From: an uncultured Parasphingopyxis sp.
GTDB lineage: Bacteria; Pseudomonadota; Alphaproteobacteria; Sphingomonadales; Sphingomonadaceae
Direction: 5' to 3'
NCBI GenBank assembly: GCA_905479515.1
Contig: CAJQMX010000004.1
Location: 1 to 25,463 of the forward strand
Length of the DNA stretch: 25,463 nucleotides
The position numbers and the translations under genes were made by a program. The notes under the pieces are model-generated. The model had not been told where the DNA came from and did not search any database. It worked only from the letters and a program-made list of their open reading frames with translations. The number at the start of each line of letters is the position of its first letter. Position 1 is the first letter of the stretch. This document shows, piece after piece, positions 16,566-24,546 of this stretch.

Positions 16566-17147
16566 ATGAACGAAGAAGACATTCTTGCCGAATTCCGGGC
16601 CGCACAGGCACTTCTGGAAGGACACTTTATCCTTTCATCGGGCAAGCGCAGCGCGCGCTACCTGCAATGTGCCCGGGTCTTGATGGACCCGTTGCGTGCC
16701 TCAAGGCTTGCCTCATCGCTGGCCGCGCGGATCCCTCGCGAAATTCGCAGTGAAATCGGAGTCGTTGTTTCGCCTGCCATGGGCGGCGTTATTATCGGGC
16801 ATGAAATGGGGCGGGCGCTTGGCCTGGAAGCCATGTTCCTCGAACGGCCCGAAGGCACGTTTGAATTGCGGCGGGGTTTTGCCCTGGAAGAAGGCCAGAA
16901 GGTTCTGATGGTCGAAGATGTGGTGACAACCGGCCTTTCATCACGCGAAGCCATCAAGGCAGTTGAGCAGGCAGGCGGGACAGTGGTCGCCGAAGCGGCG
17001 CTGGTCGATCGTTCGGGCGGAACCATCGATTTGGGCATCCCGTTTATACCGCTGCTCTCGCTCGATTTCCCAGTTTACGAACCAGATGACCTTCCTGAAG
17101 AGCTGGCTGCCATCCCTGCCATCAAACCGGGCAGCCGGGCCAAATAG
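16566..17147 (+). CDS. pyrE: Orotate phosphoribosyltransferase
   Basis: A 193-residue cytoplasmic enzyme joining orotate to PRPP to form orotidine 5'-phosphate in pyrimidine synthesis. The PRPP-binding motif VLMVEDVVTTGLS is at 113-125, and VVVSPAMGGVIIGHEMGRALG at about 66-86 supplies the second conserved loop. I use the ATG at 16566, giving MNEEDILAEFRAAQALLEGHF. An ATG three codons upstream (16557) would be only two bases from the AAGGGG ribosome site, whereas 16566 is 11 bases away; the choice is uncertain. Its TAG stop shares one base with the next GTG start. Confidence 0.95.
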   Translation: MNEEDILAEFRAAQALLEGHFILSSGKRSARYLQCARVLMDPLRASRLASSLAARIPREIRSEIGVVVSPAMGGVIIGHEMGRALGLEAMFLERPEGTFELRRGFALEEGQKVLMVEDVVTTGLSSREAIKAVEQAGGTVVAEAALVDRSGGTIDLGIPFIPLLSLDFPVYEPDDLPEELAAIPAIKPGSRAK

Positions 17148-18220
17148 TGTTCCGCTGGCTCGCCGCGCTGCTCGCCCTGTGCGGACTGGCGGCGGCAAGC
17201 CATGCCCAGAAGGTTGATCCCGCGCGGGTCGGTGCGCTTGCAGAAGAGCAGAATTTCTCTGGTGTCATCCTGATTTCGCGCGGGGATACCATCGTCTATG
17301 CGCGCGCCCTCGGCGAAGTTCGCCCTGGAAGCGGTGAGGCGCATCAGCTTGTTCAGCGCTGGCGCTGGGCCTCAATTACCAAGCAACTGGTTGCGACCGT
17401 TGCGATGCAGCAGGTCGCAGCCGGGCGATTGGTGCTTGATGCACCGATCAGCCGTTACTGGCCTGATTTTCCCAATACGGCCAGCGAGACCATTACCATC
17501 AGGCATCTGCTCCAGCACATGTCTGGCCTTCCTGACCCGGACAATACTCCCGCCCTGTCGAGCGGCCTTCCCGCCTTTTATGGCCGGGATGAGGCAATTG
17601 ATACGTCAGCCGAAGGATATTGCGCTGGCCCTTCGCGCGGGGAAGCTGGGCAAGAATATCACTACAACAATTGTGATTATATCATCCTTGGCGCGCTGCT
17701 CGAACGGATAACGGGCGAGCCGCTGGATGCGCTGTTGGCGGCTCTCACGCCGGGTACACAGGCCGTGTTTCCCAACGGCGCGCCGACTGTACCCGGCTTT
17801 CATCTCGGCGAGGCGGAACCGCCGATCCGTTTTGCCGCCTATGGCGCGGCGGGCGGGCTCAATGGCACAATATTTGATCTGTGGCGATTTGATCGCGCCC
17901 TGATGCGCGGAGATCTCCTCAATCCGGCGATGCGTGAAGAAATGTGGACCGGCGATCCAGCTATCGGCTATGGCGCGCTTGGCCAATGGGTGTTTCCGGC
18001 GCCGCTTGCCGGATGCCGATCATCATTGCGGCTTGTCGAACGACCCGGCGCGATTGGCGGCGTGCAGGGCCGCAACTATATATTGCCCGAACTGGATATG
18101 GCCGTGATCATTTTCACCAATCGCACCGAAGCCGAATTTCCGCTCGGCAATATCCTCAATGACCGGCACTTTGCATATGATCTTCTGTCTGCGGCTCTAT
18201 GTCCGGAGCAGGTGCAATGA
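17147..18220 (+). CDS. Exported serine hydrolase (beta-lactamase family) embedded in the pyrE-pdxJ operon
   Basis: A 357-residue PF00144 hydrolase with signal peptide 1-21 (ending AASHAQ), so periplasmic. The catalytic motif is intact, S76-I-T-K79 in [14 protein letters not shown]173-N-N175 ([21 protein letters not shown]) is the second motif, and QHMSGLPDP at 123-131 is the usual family segment. The third motif, normally H-x-G, reads RPGAIGG (299-305), without the histidine. The GTG start overlaps the pyrE stop by one base (TAGTG), and its own stop overlaps the pdxJ ATG, so ribosomes must pass through it to reach pdxJ. The substrate is unknown; a link to pyrimidine or vitamin B6 metabolism is not shown by the sequence. 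Confidence 0.9.
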   Translation: MFRWLAALLALCGLAAASHAQKVDPARVGALAEEQNFSGVILISRGDTIVYARALGEVRPGSGEAHQLVQRWRWASITKQLVATVAMQQVAAGRLVLDAPISRYWPDFPNTASETITIRHLLQHMSGLPDPDNTPALSSGLPAFYGRDEAIDTSAEGYCAGPSRGEAGQEYHYNNCDYIILGALLERITGEPLDALLAALTPGTQAVFPNGAPTVPGFHLGEAEPPIRFAAYGAAGGLNGTIFDLWRFDRALMRGDLLNPAMREEMWTGDPAIGYGALGQWVFPAPLAGCRSSLRLVERPGAIGGVQGRNYILPELDMAVIIFTNRTEAEFPLGNILNDRHFAYDLLSAALCPEQVQ

Positions 18221-18948
18221 ACGGCAAAAAACTACGCCTCGGCGTCAATATCGATCATGTTGCAACCATCCGGAATGCGCGCGGGGGCGATCATCCTGAT
18301 CCGGTGCGCGCAGCCGAGGCAGCTGCAGAGGCTGGTGCTGACGGCATCACAGCCCATCTGCGCGAGGACCGGCGCCACATAACGGACGGCGATATCGATC
18401 GGCTCGCCGAAGCGCTGACCATCCCGCTCAATCTTGAAATGGCGGCGACCGACGAGATGCTGGCCATTGCGCTGCGCCATACGCCGCACGCCGCCTGTAT
18501 AGTCCCCGAAAAGCGCGAAGAACGGACAACCGAAGGCGGGCTTGATGCCGCCGGAGGCCACAATCATCTCGCGCCGTTTGTCAGTGAACTGAAAAACGCC
18601 AATATCCGCGTCAGCCTGTTTATCGAACCTGATCCTGCGCAGGTCGAAGCCGCGATCCATCTCGGCGCGCCGGTCGTAGAATTTCACACCGGCCGCTATG
18701 CGCATCTCGAAGGAGAAGAGCGCGCCACCGAACTTCGCCGCATCGCCGATGCCGCCGCTCTAGCGGTCAAAAACGGTATCGAGCCGCACGCCGGGCACGG
18801 CCTGACCTTCGACAATGTCGGGCCGATCGCCGCGATTCCGCAAATCGCCGAACTCAATATCGGGCACTTTTTGGTGGGCGAGGCGATCTTTACGGGGCTG
18901 GAAGCGAGCGTGAAACGGATGCGCGAACTGATGGATCTGGCGCGATGA
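18217..18948 (+). CDS. pdxJ: Pyridoxine 5'-phosphate synthase
   Basis: A 243-residue TIM-barrel enzyme that condenses 3-amino-1-hydroxyacetone phosphate with deoxyxylulose phosphate in vitamin B6 synthesis. Signature segments are [19 protein letters not shown] at the N-terminus, HLREDRRHI at 47-55 (catalytic H47), [10 protein letters not shown] at 72-81 (E74), [15 protein letters not shown] at 96-110, and the late [13 protein letters not shown] use the ATG at 18217, with GGAG about nine bases upstream and an ATGA overlap with the hydrolase stop. Its stop overlaps the next ATG in the same way. Confidence 0.96.
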   Translation: MNGKKLRLGVNIDHVATIRNARGGDHPDPVRAAEAAAEAGADGITAHLREDRRHITDGDIDRLAEALTIPLNLEMAATDEMLAIALRHTPHAACIVPEKREERTTEGGLDAAGGHNHLAPFVSELKNANIRVSLFIEPDPAQVEAAIHLGAPVVEFHTGRYAHLEGEERATELRRIADAAALAVKNGIEPHAGHGLTFDNVGPIAAIPQIAELNIGHFLVGEAIFTGLEASVKRMRELMDLAR

Positions 18949-19205
18949 TTGAGCAGATCCGCCAGTATCACCCGCTATATGTTGTCCATATGGGTGTTTG
19001 CGTCGCCTTTCTGGCGATTACGACGGGTGTTACCGCCATGGCCGTTTGGAATATCTTTATTGGCAGTTGGACGGGGATGCGAGCTCCCCTCTCCTATACG
19101 ATAATGATGGCGGTTGGGGCAGTGTTCGCTGTGAGGGTTCTGACAACTGTACTGTGGTACCTTTTTGGAAAGCCGGTCAATCGCGTCGGACAGGATAACA
19201 TATGA
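18945..19205 (+). CDS. Small two-helix membrane protein between pdxJ and acpS
   Basis: An 86-residue protein with no family I can name. Two hydrophobic helices lie at about 11-38 and 48-73, with a short charged N-terminus ([10 protein letters not shown]) and a polar tail ([12 protein letters not shown]). It overlaps pdxJ and acpS by four bases at each end (ATGA), so it is translated as part of the operon. It contains one cysteine, C19, and no catalytic-looking motif. It may be a conserved hypothetical membrane protein of this locus in related bacteria, but that needs a database comparison. Confidence 0.8.
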   Translation: MIEQIRQYHPLYVVHMGVCVAFLAITTGVTAMAVWNIFIGSWTGMRAPLSYTIMMAVGAVFAVRVLTTVLWYLFGKPVNRVGQDNI

Positions 19206-19603
19206 TCATCGGTATCGGCTCCGACCTCTGCAATATTGAGCGCATCCAGAATTCGCTCGACCGTTTTGGTGAGCGGTTCGAACAGCGCGTTTTCACCGAG
19301 ATTGAGCGCGCCGAGGCGCAGCGGCGGCCTTTCACCATCGCCGGCACCTATGCCAAGCGATTTGCAGCAAAGGAGGCCTTTTCAAAGGCTGTTGGCACCG
19401 GCTTCCGTCAGGGTGTGTTCATGCGCGATATTGGTGTAGTGAATGCAAAATCGGGTGCGCCAACACTGCAATTGGAAGGTGGGGCGAAAAAGCGGCTTGA
19501 CGCTTTGACGCCGCCCGGCCACCGGCTGGAAGTGCATTTGACGATGACTGACGACCATCCATGGGCGCAGGCCTTCGTTATCCTCTATGCCCGACCTGAA
19601 TAA
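19202..19603 (+). CDS. acpS: Holo-[acyl-carrier-protein] synthase
   Basis: A 133-residue 4'-phosphopantetheinyl transferase that activates acyl carrier protein for fatty acid synthesis using coenzyme A. The metal-binding D8 is in [13 protein letters not shown], and the second motif [17 protein letters not shown] at 51-67 holds E58 and K62. The length is normal. The ATG overlaps the preceding stop. Its TAA is followed by 18 bases before lepB. Confidence 0.95.
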   Translation: MIIGIGSDLCNIERIQNSLDRFGERFEQRVFTEIERAEAQRRPFTIAGTYAKRFAAKEAFSKAVGTGFRQGVFMRDIGVVNAKSGAPTLQLEGGAKKRLDALTPPGHRLEVHLTMTDDHPWAQAFVILYARPE

Positions 19604-19621
19604 TCGACGTATGATAAGCGA

Positions 19622-20566
19622 GTGAGTGAATTGGATCAGGAACGCGGAAGCGACGAAGACGAAGCTCTGGCAGCTGCCTTGCAGGCCAGCGAAGACAGCG
19701 CGGAGGCTTCAGCCGATACCGACGAGAAGAAGCCGACCGACTGGTGGGGTGAAATAAAGGGTATTTTCTGGCTCGTTCTCGCCGTGCTTGGTTTCCACAG
19801 CTTTGTCGCCAAGCCCTTCTATATCCCGTCTGAATCGATGATGCCGGGCCTGATCGAGGGCGACCGCCTGGTCGTGACCAAATATCCCTATGGCTGGTCC
19901 TATGTCTCGCCATCCTTCCACCTTTTGCCGTTCATCGAGGGACGGCTGTTCGGCCGAATGCCCGAACGCGGCGATATCGTGATTACCGTGCCACGTGGCG
20001 GGAGCTCCGACTATATCAAGCGCGTTGTCGGCCTGCCCGGCGATACGCTCGAAGTGCGCGGCGGCGTCGTTTTCCTGAACGGTACGGCTCTACGCCGCGA
20101 ACAGCGCGAACCTGCGATGATCCCGATAGATGCGAACATGACGTGCGGCGAAGGCCCGAATGACACCGAATTCGATTTGCTGCTCGGCCGTTCCACGGTT
20201 GGCAGCGACGGGATTCGGTACTGTCGCTTGCCCATTTTCCGCGAATATACGCCGGAAGGCCGCTATTATGACACGGTCGATCTGGGCTCCTCTCCCGCCG
20301 ATTTCTATGGCCCGGTGACGATTGCCGAAGGCCATGTTTTCCTGATGGGTGATAACCGCGACCAATCAGCCGATAGCCGCGCTCCGCTTGCCAATGGCGG
20401 GTTGGGCGGCCCGGTACCAGTGGAAACGCTTGGCGGACGGGCGGAGTTCATCACCTTCTCGCTCGACGGCACATCCAAATGGTATAATCCGATCAGCTGG
20501 TTCACCGCGATGCGTGGTGGCCGTGCGGCCACAGGCCTGCATCCGGGCCGCGAAGAAACGGAATGA
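19622..20566 (+). CDS. lepB: Signal peptidase I
   Basis: A 314-residue inner-membrane peptidase that removes signal peptides from exported proteins. An acidic cytoplasmic N-terminus (1-40, Glu/Asp/Ala-rich) precedes one membrane helix at about 45-62. The catalytic serine is S72 in IPSESMMPG and the general-base lysine K133 in DYIKRVVGLPGD; box E is GDNRDQSADSR at 243-253. The GTG start at 19622 has only a weak upstream ribosome site. The insert between boxes D and E contains C175 and C201, possibly a disulfide. The stop overlaps the next ATG. Rnc and era, which often follow lepB, are not here. Confidence 0.95.
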   Translation: MSELDQERGSDEDEALAAALQASEDSAEASADTDEKKPTDWWGEIKGIFWLVLAVLGFHSFVAKPFYIPSESMMPGLIEGDRLVVTKYPYGWSYVSPSFHLLPFIEGRLFGRMPERGDIVITVPRGGSSDYIKRVVGLPGDTLEVRGGVVFLNGTALRREQREPAMIPIDANMTCGEGPNDTEFDLLLGRSTVGSDGIRYCRLPIFREYTPEGRYYDTVDLGSSPADFYGPVTIAEGHVFLMGDNRDQSADSRAPLANGGLGGPVPVETLGGRAEFITFSLDGTSKWYNPISWFTAMRGGRAATGLHPGREETE

Positions 20567-21681
20567 GCCAGCGGGACGAGCTTCCCGGGCCCTATGACGG
20601 CCAAGCGGGTCCGGCGGAAGTTCGTGATCCCATTATCCGGCAAGAACTGAAACGCGCCACCGCATGGGCCATGGTTGCAATCGCTGTGGTACTTGTCTGG
20701 CAGCTTGCCCAGGCATTGCTCCTGATCCTTGCCGGGCTGGTATTCGCCTCGCTGATCGATGGCGGCACAAAGCTGTTAAAGCCGATCATTCCTTACAGCC
20801 GCACGTTGCGGCTAATCGTCATTGTCCTGCTGATTATTGGTGGACTTGCAGGTGTTGGCTGGCTAGCGGGAATCGAGATCGCCAATCAGGCCGAAGAGCT
20901 GCGCGACACGCTAACCGAACAGTCAGCCCAATTGTTCGTGTCTCTGGATGAACTCGGCATGATGCCGGGCGGAACGGAAGTTACGCAGATATTGCGTGAC
21001 GTTCTGGGTTCTGTGGGCAGCCTGACATCAGCGCTGGGATCAGCCGTTAGCGGCATCGCAACGGTCTTTCTTATCATGGTGATCGGCCTGTTCATCGCGA
21101 TCGAGCCGAACATCTATGATCGCGGCGTTCAATGGATGCTGCCCCGTGGCAGTCGGCCAGAATTTCGCCGGACGACCACCCGCATGGCGAAAACATTACA
21201 ACGGCTGTTGGCAGGCCGTGTGCTCGGCATGATTTTCGAAGGATTCCTGACCTGGCTGCTCCTGACCATTGCTGGCGTGCCCATGGCATTGCTGCTGGGC
21301 ATATTGGCCGGGCTATTGGCGTTCATCCCCAATATCGGCGCGTTCATAACCGGGGTATTGATGGTTGCTGTCGGGCTCAGTTCGAGCCCTGAACTCGGGC
21401 TCTACGCCTTTATCATCTATCTCATCGTGCAGACGTTTGACGGATATGTTGTCATTCCCATGGTCGCCAAACAGACGGTCGACCTTCCTCCCGCGCTGAC
21501 GCTGTCATGCCAGATCCTGTTCGCAGCCCTGTTCGGAATTATCGGGCTGGCTTTGGCGGACCCTATCGTCGCCATGGCCAAGGCAGCTCTTGAGCGTCGC
21601 TCCGAGCACAATGACGAGGAAGATGAAGAGGATCAGCGCCGCGCCGCCGAAGCAGGCGCGACACCAACTGATCCGGGATAG
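20563..21681 (+). CDS. AI-2E family (PerM-type) membrane transporter
   Basis: A 372-residue inner-membrane protein of the AI-2E/PerM family (PF01594). A short polar N-terminus leads into paired hydrophobic segments (about 30-60 and 70-100), a periplasmic-looking amphipathic domain at roughly 105-165, and then helices ending in a family-typical stretch (LLGILAGLLAFIPNIGAFIT, then YLIVQTFDGYVVIPMVAKQTVDLPP). The tail from about 345 is strongly charged (EHNDEEDEEDQRR). Members export autoinducer-like molecules or act as ion antiporters; the substrate here is unknown. It is coupled to lepB by ATGA and ends five bases from the convergent FKBP gene. Confidence 0.9.
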   Translation: MSQRDELPGPYDGQAGPAEVRDPIIRQELKRATAWAMVAIAVVLVWQLAQALLLILAGLVFASLIDGGTKLLKPIIPYSRTLRLIVIVLLIIGGLAGVGWLAGIEIANQAEELRDTLTEQSAQLFVSLDELGMMPGGTEVTQILRDVLGSVGSLTSALGSAVSGIATVFLIMVIGLFIAIEPNIYDRGVQWMLPRGSRPEFRRTTTRMAKTLQRLLAGRVLGMIFEGFLTWLLLTIAGVPMALLLGILAGLLAFIPNIGAFITGVLMVAVGLSSSPELGLYAFIIYLIVQTFDGYVVIPMVAKQTVDLPPALTLSCQILFAALFGIIGLALADPIVAMAKAALERRSEHNDEEDEEDQRRAAEAGATPTDPG

Positions 21682-21686
21682 AGGCT

Positions 21687-22277
21687 TTACTGTCCGGGAG
21701 GCGCCATGCCTTCTGGCAGACCGCCCTGCTGTTGCATTTGCTGCATTTGCAGCTGCATCAACTCTTCACGGGAAATGAATTCCAGCAGCTCGACGTCAAA
21801 CTCCATCACCGCATCCGGTCCGATCGGTGTTCCCGGCCTGCCGTTTTCGCCATATCCGATCGCAGGCGGCAACCAGAAGCGATAGCGGGCTCCCCGGCTC
21901 ATCAGCTGAATGCCTTCCGACCAGCCTGGAACGACGGAATCGAGCGTAATCGGCTGTTGTTCGGCAGCGTCAAAAACAGTGCCATCCAGCAAACGACCTT
22001 CATAATTGACGATCACGCCCGCGCCGGGGCCAGGGCTGCCAGCATCATCACCCGCTTCAAGGATCTTGTACTGGAGACCGCTTTCCGTCGTCACAACGCC
22101 AGATTGGTTGCCATTCCAGCTGAGGAAATCTTCCGAGGTACCGTTCATGGCCAATGGCCGGGCTGTGGAACACCAGGCGAAAACAGCGGCGATGGCAAGC
22201 AGCACAACCACGCCGATCCATAATTTGATCAATGTGCCCTTCTGAATCGGGCGAAGTGGAACAGTGGTGATCGACAT
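21687..22277 (-). CDS. Membrane-anchored FKBP-type peptidyl-prolyl isomerase
   Basis: A 196-residue protein that should assist folding in the periplasm. One N-terminal helix (17-37) anchors it. The FKBP domain at about 66-168 shows SGLQYKILEAG, VNYEGRLLDGTVFDAA, SVVPGWSEGIQLMSRGARYRF and the GYG-PIGPDAVMEFDVELL end. The C-terminus is Gln/Met-rich (QLQMQQMQQQGG). I use the ATG at 22277, with GGGA nine bases upstream; the longer frame to 22316 adds sequence with no signal or anchor logic. It is 121 bases downstream of the Sel1 gene. Confidence 0.92.
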   Translation of the reverse strand: MSITTVPLRPIQKGTLIKLWIGVVVLLAIAAVFAWCSTARPLAMNGTSEDFLSWNGNQSGVVTTESGLQYKILEAGDDAGSPGPGAGVIVNYEGRLLDGTVFDAAEQQPITLDSVVPGWSEGIQLMSRGARYRFWLPPAIGYGENGRPGTPIGPDAVMEFDVELLEFISREELMQLQMQQMQQQGGLPEGMAPPGQ

Positions 22278-22294
22278 GGATTTTTCCCAACAGC

Positions 22295-22308
22295 TTGCGC
22301 GTGCGCAA
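22295..22308. repeat. Perfect inverted repeat upstream of the FKBP gene
   Basis: TTGCGC-GT-GCGCAA has six-base perfect arms two bases apart, 18 bases upstream of the FKBP start codon. It could be a dimeric-protein operator; the loop is too small for a good RNA hairpin. Chance is possible. Confidence 0.3.
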
Positions 22309-22398
22309 AACGACAATGGGCCACCCCTATGGAGCAGCCCCGAGAAAATCCAGATGTAAATGTACTGCCGGGGACATTGTCACCCGGGATTTAGGCTG

Positions 22399-22695
22399 TC
22401 AGGCGGCGCGTCGTTCGAGCGAAGATAGCCATGAACGCGCCTGTTTCTGGGCTTCGGCAATCTCTCGCGCCGTCATTTCGTCGGAAATCTCCGCGCGACA
22501 GCGCTGCGCCTTCTCATGCCCGCGAACTGCGGCAAGATTGAACCATTTGTGCGCCTCTATCAAATCGATATCGAGGCCTTCGGCACCTGCCGAATAGGCA
22601 ATACCAAGATCGAAATAGGCATTCTCATCGCCGGATGCCGCGTCTCTTAAGCGGCTTTCAATCAGAAAATTCGCGGTTGCGGCACTGTGCGCCAT
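22399..22695 (-). CDS. Sel1-repeat protein, small
   Basis: A 98-residue helical protein with a Sel1-like repeat at about 25-60 (AYFDLGIAYSAGAEGLDIDL followed by IEAHKWFNLAAVRGHEKAQR), a fold used for protein binding. No signal peptide or membrane helix, so probably cytoplasmic. A second helical part (REIAEAQKQARSWLSSLERR) ends the protein. The ATG at 22695 follows a good purine-rich site (AAGGGGAACAGGG). It is preceded by the likely panC terminator, so it probably has its own promoter; TATTAT at 22753-22748 is a candidate -10 without a clear -35. Confidence 0.82.
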   Translation of the reverse strand: MAHSAATANFLIESRLRDAASGDENAYFDLGIAYSAGAEGLDIDLIEAHKWFNLAAVRGHEKAQRCRAEISDEMTAREIAEAQKQARSWLSSLERRAA

Positions 22696-22781
22696 GACCC
22701 TGTTCCCCTTGTTTACGTTCGTCGGAAACAGGATTGGCCGGTTATGGATAATAAAAGGTTAACGCCTGAAGAGTTTATTTG

Positions 22782-22807
22782 AAAAGAGGAGGTTGGTCAG
22801 ACCCTCC
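22782..22807 (-). terminator. Putative intrinsic terminator of panC
   Basis: On the minus strand, five bases after the panC stop, GGAGG and CCTCC (plus-strand arms at 22803-22807 and 22788-22792) form a stem with a 10-base loop, followed at once by TCTTTT. The T-run is short, so termination may be partial. Confidence 0.5.
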
Positions 22808-22812
22808 ACACC

Positions 22813-23667
22813 CTAGCCCGGCTCCACCGCAATATTGTCAATAAGCCGCGTCCTGCCAATCTGTGCCGCTGCGATCAGTCTCGCCGGACGGTCAAGCGTC
22901 TCAAGCGGCTCCAGTGTCTCTGCATCGCGCAGCTCAATATAATCGACCGCCGAAAAACCCGCCTCAAACAGCTTTGCCTTGGCTGCGATAATTGCGAAGG
23001 AAACACTCTCTCCGCCGAGGATCGCCGCGGCGGCCTCGCGCATTGCGTCAGGAAGGGCAACGGCCCGGCGGCGCTCGTCCTCACTGAGATAGGCATTGCG
23101 GGAGGACAGCGCCAGGCCATCCGCTTCCCGAACAGTCGGCACTCCGATAATCTCGATATTGAAATCCAGATCCCGTGCCATACGCCGGATCAGCGCGAGC
23201 TGCTGATAGTCCTTCTCTCCAAACAGCGCATAGTCAGGCCCGATCTGGTTGAAGAGTTTGGCGACCACCAAAGCGACTCCGTCAAAATGACCGGGACGCG
23301 ACGCTCCGCACAGCCCCTCCGAAACGCCCGAAACACGAAAGCTTGTCGAAAAGCCCGCTGGATATATTTCATCCGGTGTGGGCGCCCAGAGCAGATCGCA
23401 GCCAGCCTTTTCAAGCTTGGTGCGGTCCTCTTCCTCAGGACGCGGATAGGATTCCAGGTCCTCTCCCTCGCCAAATTGGGTTGGATTGACGAATATCGAC
23501 GCCACCACATGGTCAGCGACCTCATGCGCCCGGGCAATCAGGGAGAGGTGACCGTCATGCAGCGCGCCCATCGTCGGCACAAAAGCGACCGTTCCCCCAT
23601 CAGCGCGCAAATCGCGCATTGCGGCGCGAACCGCGATTAACTGTCTCGCCAATTGCACCTGTACCAT
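22813..23667 (-). CDS. panC: Pantothenate synthetase
   Basis: A 284-residue ATP-dependent ligase joining pantoate and beta-alanine to make pantothenate, the precursor of coenzyme A. The nucleotide-binding HxGH motif is in TMGALHDGHLSL (H37, H40), followed by ASIFVNPTQFGEGEDLESYPR. LFGEKDYQQL and LALSSRNAYLSEDER give the remaining active-site segments. The GGAGGT ribosome site directly abuts the ATG at 23667 with no spacer, while a GTG three codons later (23658) has nine bases of spacing, so the true start may be 23658. It is divergent from mipZ. Confidence 0.95.
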   Translation of the reverse strand: MVQVQLARQLIAVRAAMRDLRADGGTVAFVPTMGALHDGHLSLIARAHEVADHVVASIFVNPTQFGEGEDLESYPRPEEEDRTKLEKAGCDLLWAPTPDEIYPAGFSTSFRVSGVSEGLCGASRPGHFDGVALVVAKLFNQIGPDYALFGEKDYQQLALIRRMARDLDFNIEIIGVPTVREADGLALSSRNAYLSEDERRRAVALPDAMREAAAAILGGESVSFAIIAAKAKLFEAGFSAVDYIELRDAETLEPLETLDRPARLIAAAQIGRTRLIDNIAVEPG

Positions 23668-23748
23668 ACCTCCGATATGTCAGCGGTGCTTTTGATCGGG
23701 CCGGGGCCCCGAATCAAGCGCGTTAACTTATTTGGGGGACCTAGCGCC

Positions 23749-24540
23749 TTGGCTGATTGCCATTTCATCGTATTCGCCAATGAGAAAGGCGGCACCGGCA
23801 AGTCGACGACGGCCGTGCATGCTGCCGTTGCACTCTCGGCTGCCGGGCGCAAAGTCTCTGTGCTTGATCTCGACAACCGCCAGCGCACCACGACACGCTA
23901 TCTTGAAAACCGTACCGCGAGCATGGGGCGGCTCGATTGCGAACTGCCAACGCCGCGCTTCATGGTCAACGAGGCTGACAATCTGGTTGGTTTCGAGCGC
24001 AGTCTTGAGGTGCTGTGCGAAGACAGCGAGTTCCTGATCATCGACACGCCGGGCCGGGACGATCCCCTCGCCCGTATTTCCGCCGCCCGCGCAGACACAT
24101 TGGTCACGCCGCTCAATGACAGCTTTGTCGATCTGGATCTGATCGGCGAGGTGGATCCGGAAACCTATGTCATCCGCAAGCCGAGCTTCTATTCGGAAAT
24201 CGTATGGGACGCACGCAAGGCCAAGGCCCAGACCGGCGGCGAGGTTGACTGGGTCGTGCTGCGCAACCGGCTACAGCATATCGAGGCCAAGAATATGCGC
24301 CGCGTGGCACGGGCGCTGAATGACCTGTCTCGCCGTGTCGGCTTTCGCGTTATCCCGGGTCTTTCAGAGCGCGTTATATTTCGCGAACTGTTTCCAAGCG
24401 GACTGACGCTGCTCGATATTGATCATTTTGAAAAAGTAGGGCTCAGCCATATCGCCGCGCGCCAGGAACTGCGCGAAATGGTTGCCGCGTTCCACTTGCC
24501 CGAAGCGGGAGTTACGCAAGACATGTTCGAGGCGGTGTAG
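23749..24540 (+). CDS. mipZ: Division-plane positioning ATPase MipZ
   Basis: A ParA-superfamily ATPase that forms a gradient from the poles and keeps FtsZ at midcell. From the TTG at 23749 it has 263 residues: deviant Walker A EKGGTGKSTT at 12-21 with signature K13, D42 in VLDLDNRQRT, and D99 in LIIDTPGRDD. The MipZ-specific block follows: PETYVIRKPSFYSEIVWDAR at 137-156, DWVVLRNRLQHIEAKNMRRV at 167-186, and GFRVIPGLSERVIFRELFPS at 198-217. TTG is preferred because GGGGGA lies nine bases upstream and the protein then starts just before the first strand. An ATG at 23677 adds 24 residues without family sequence and lacks a good site. No parB lies nearby. Confidence 0.92.
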   Translation: MADCHFIVFANEKGGTGKSTTAVHAAVALSAAGRKVSVLDLDNRQRTTTRYLENRTASMGRLDCELPTPRFMVNEADNLVGFERSLEVLCEDSEFLIIDTPGRDDPLARISAARADTLVTPLNDSFVDLDLIGEVDPETYVIRKPSFYSEIVWDARKAKAQTGGEVDWVVLRNRLQHIEAKNMRRVARALNDLSRRVGFRVIPGLSERVIFRELFPSGLTLLDIDHFEKVGLSHIAARQELREMVAAFHLPEAGVTQDMFEAV

Positions 24541-24546
24541 AAAGCG

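Noticed and set aside
16360..16611. An 83-codon minus-strand frame across the ctaC-pyrE gap
   Set aside because: It overlaps both the ctaC start and the pyrE start, covers the likely ctaC promoter and has no recognisable sequence.
23702..23711. GC palindrome CGGGGCCCCG upstream of mipZ
   Set aside because: Short, with no loop, in GC-rich DNA and not placed on a clear promoter; likely chance.
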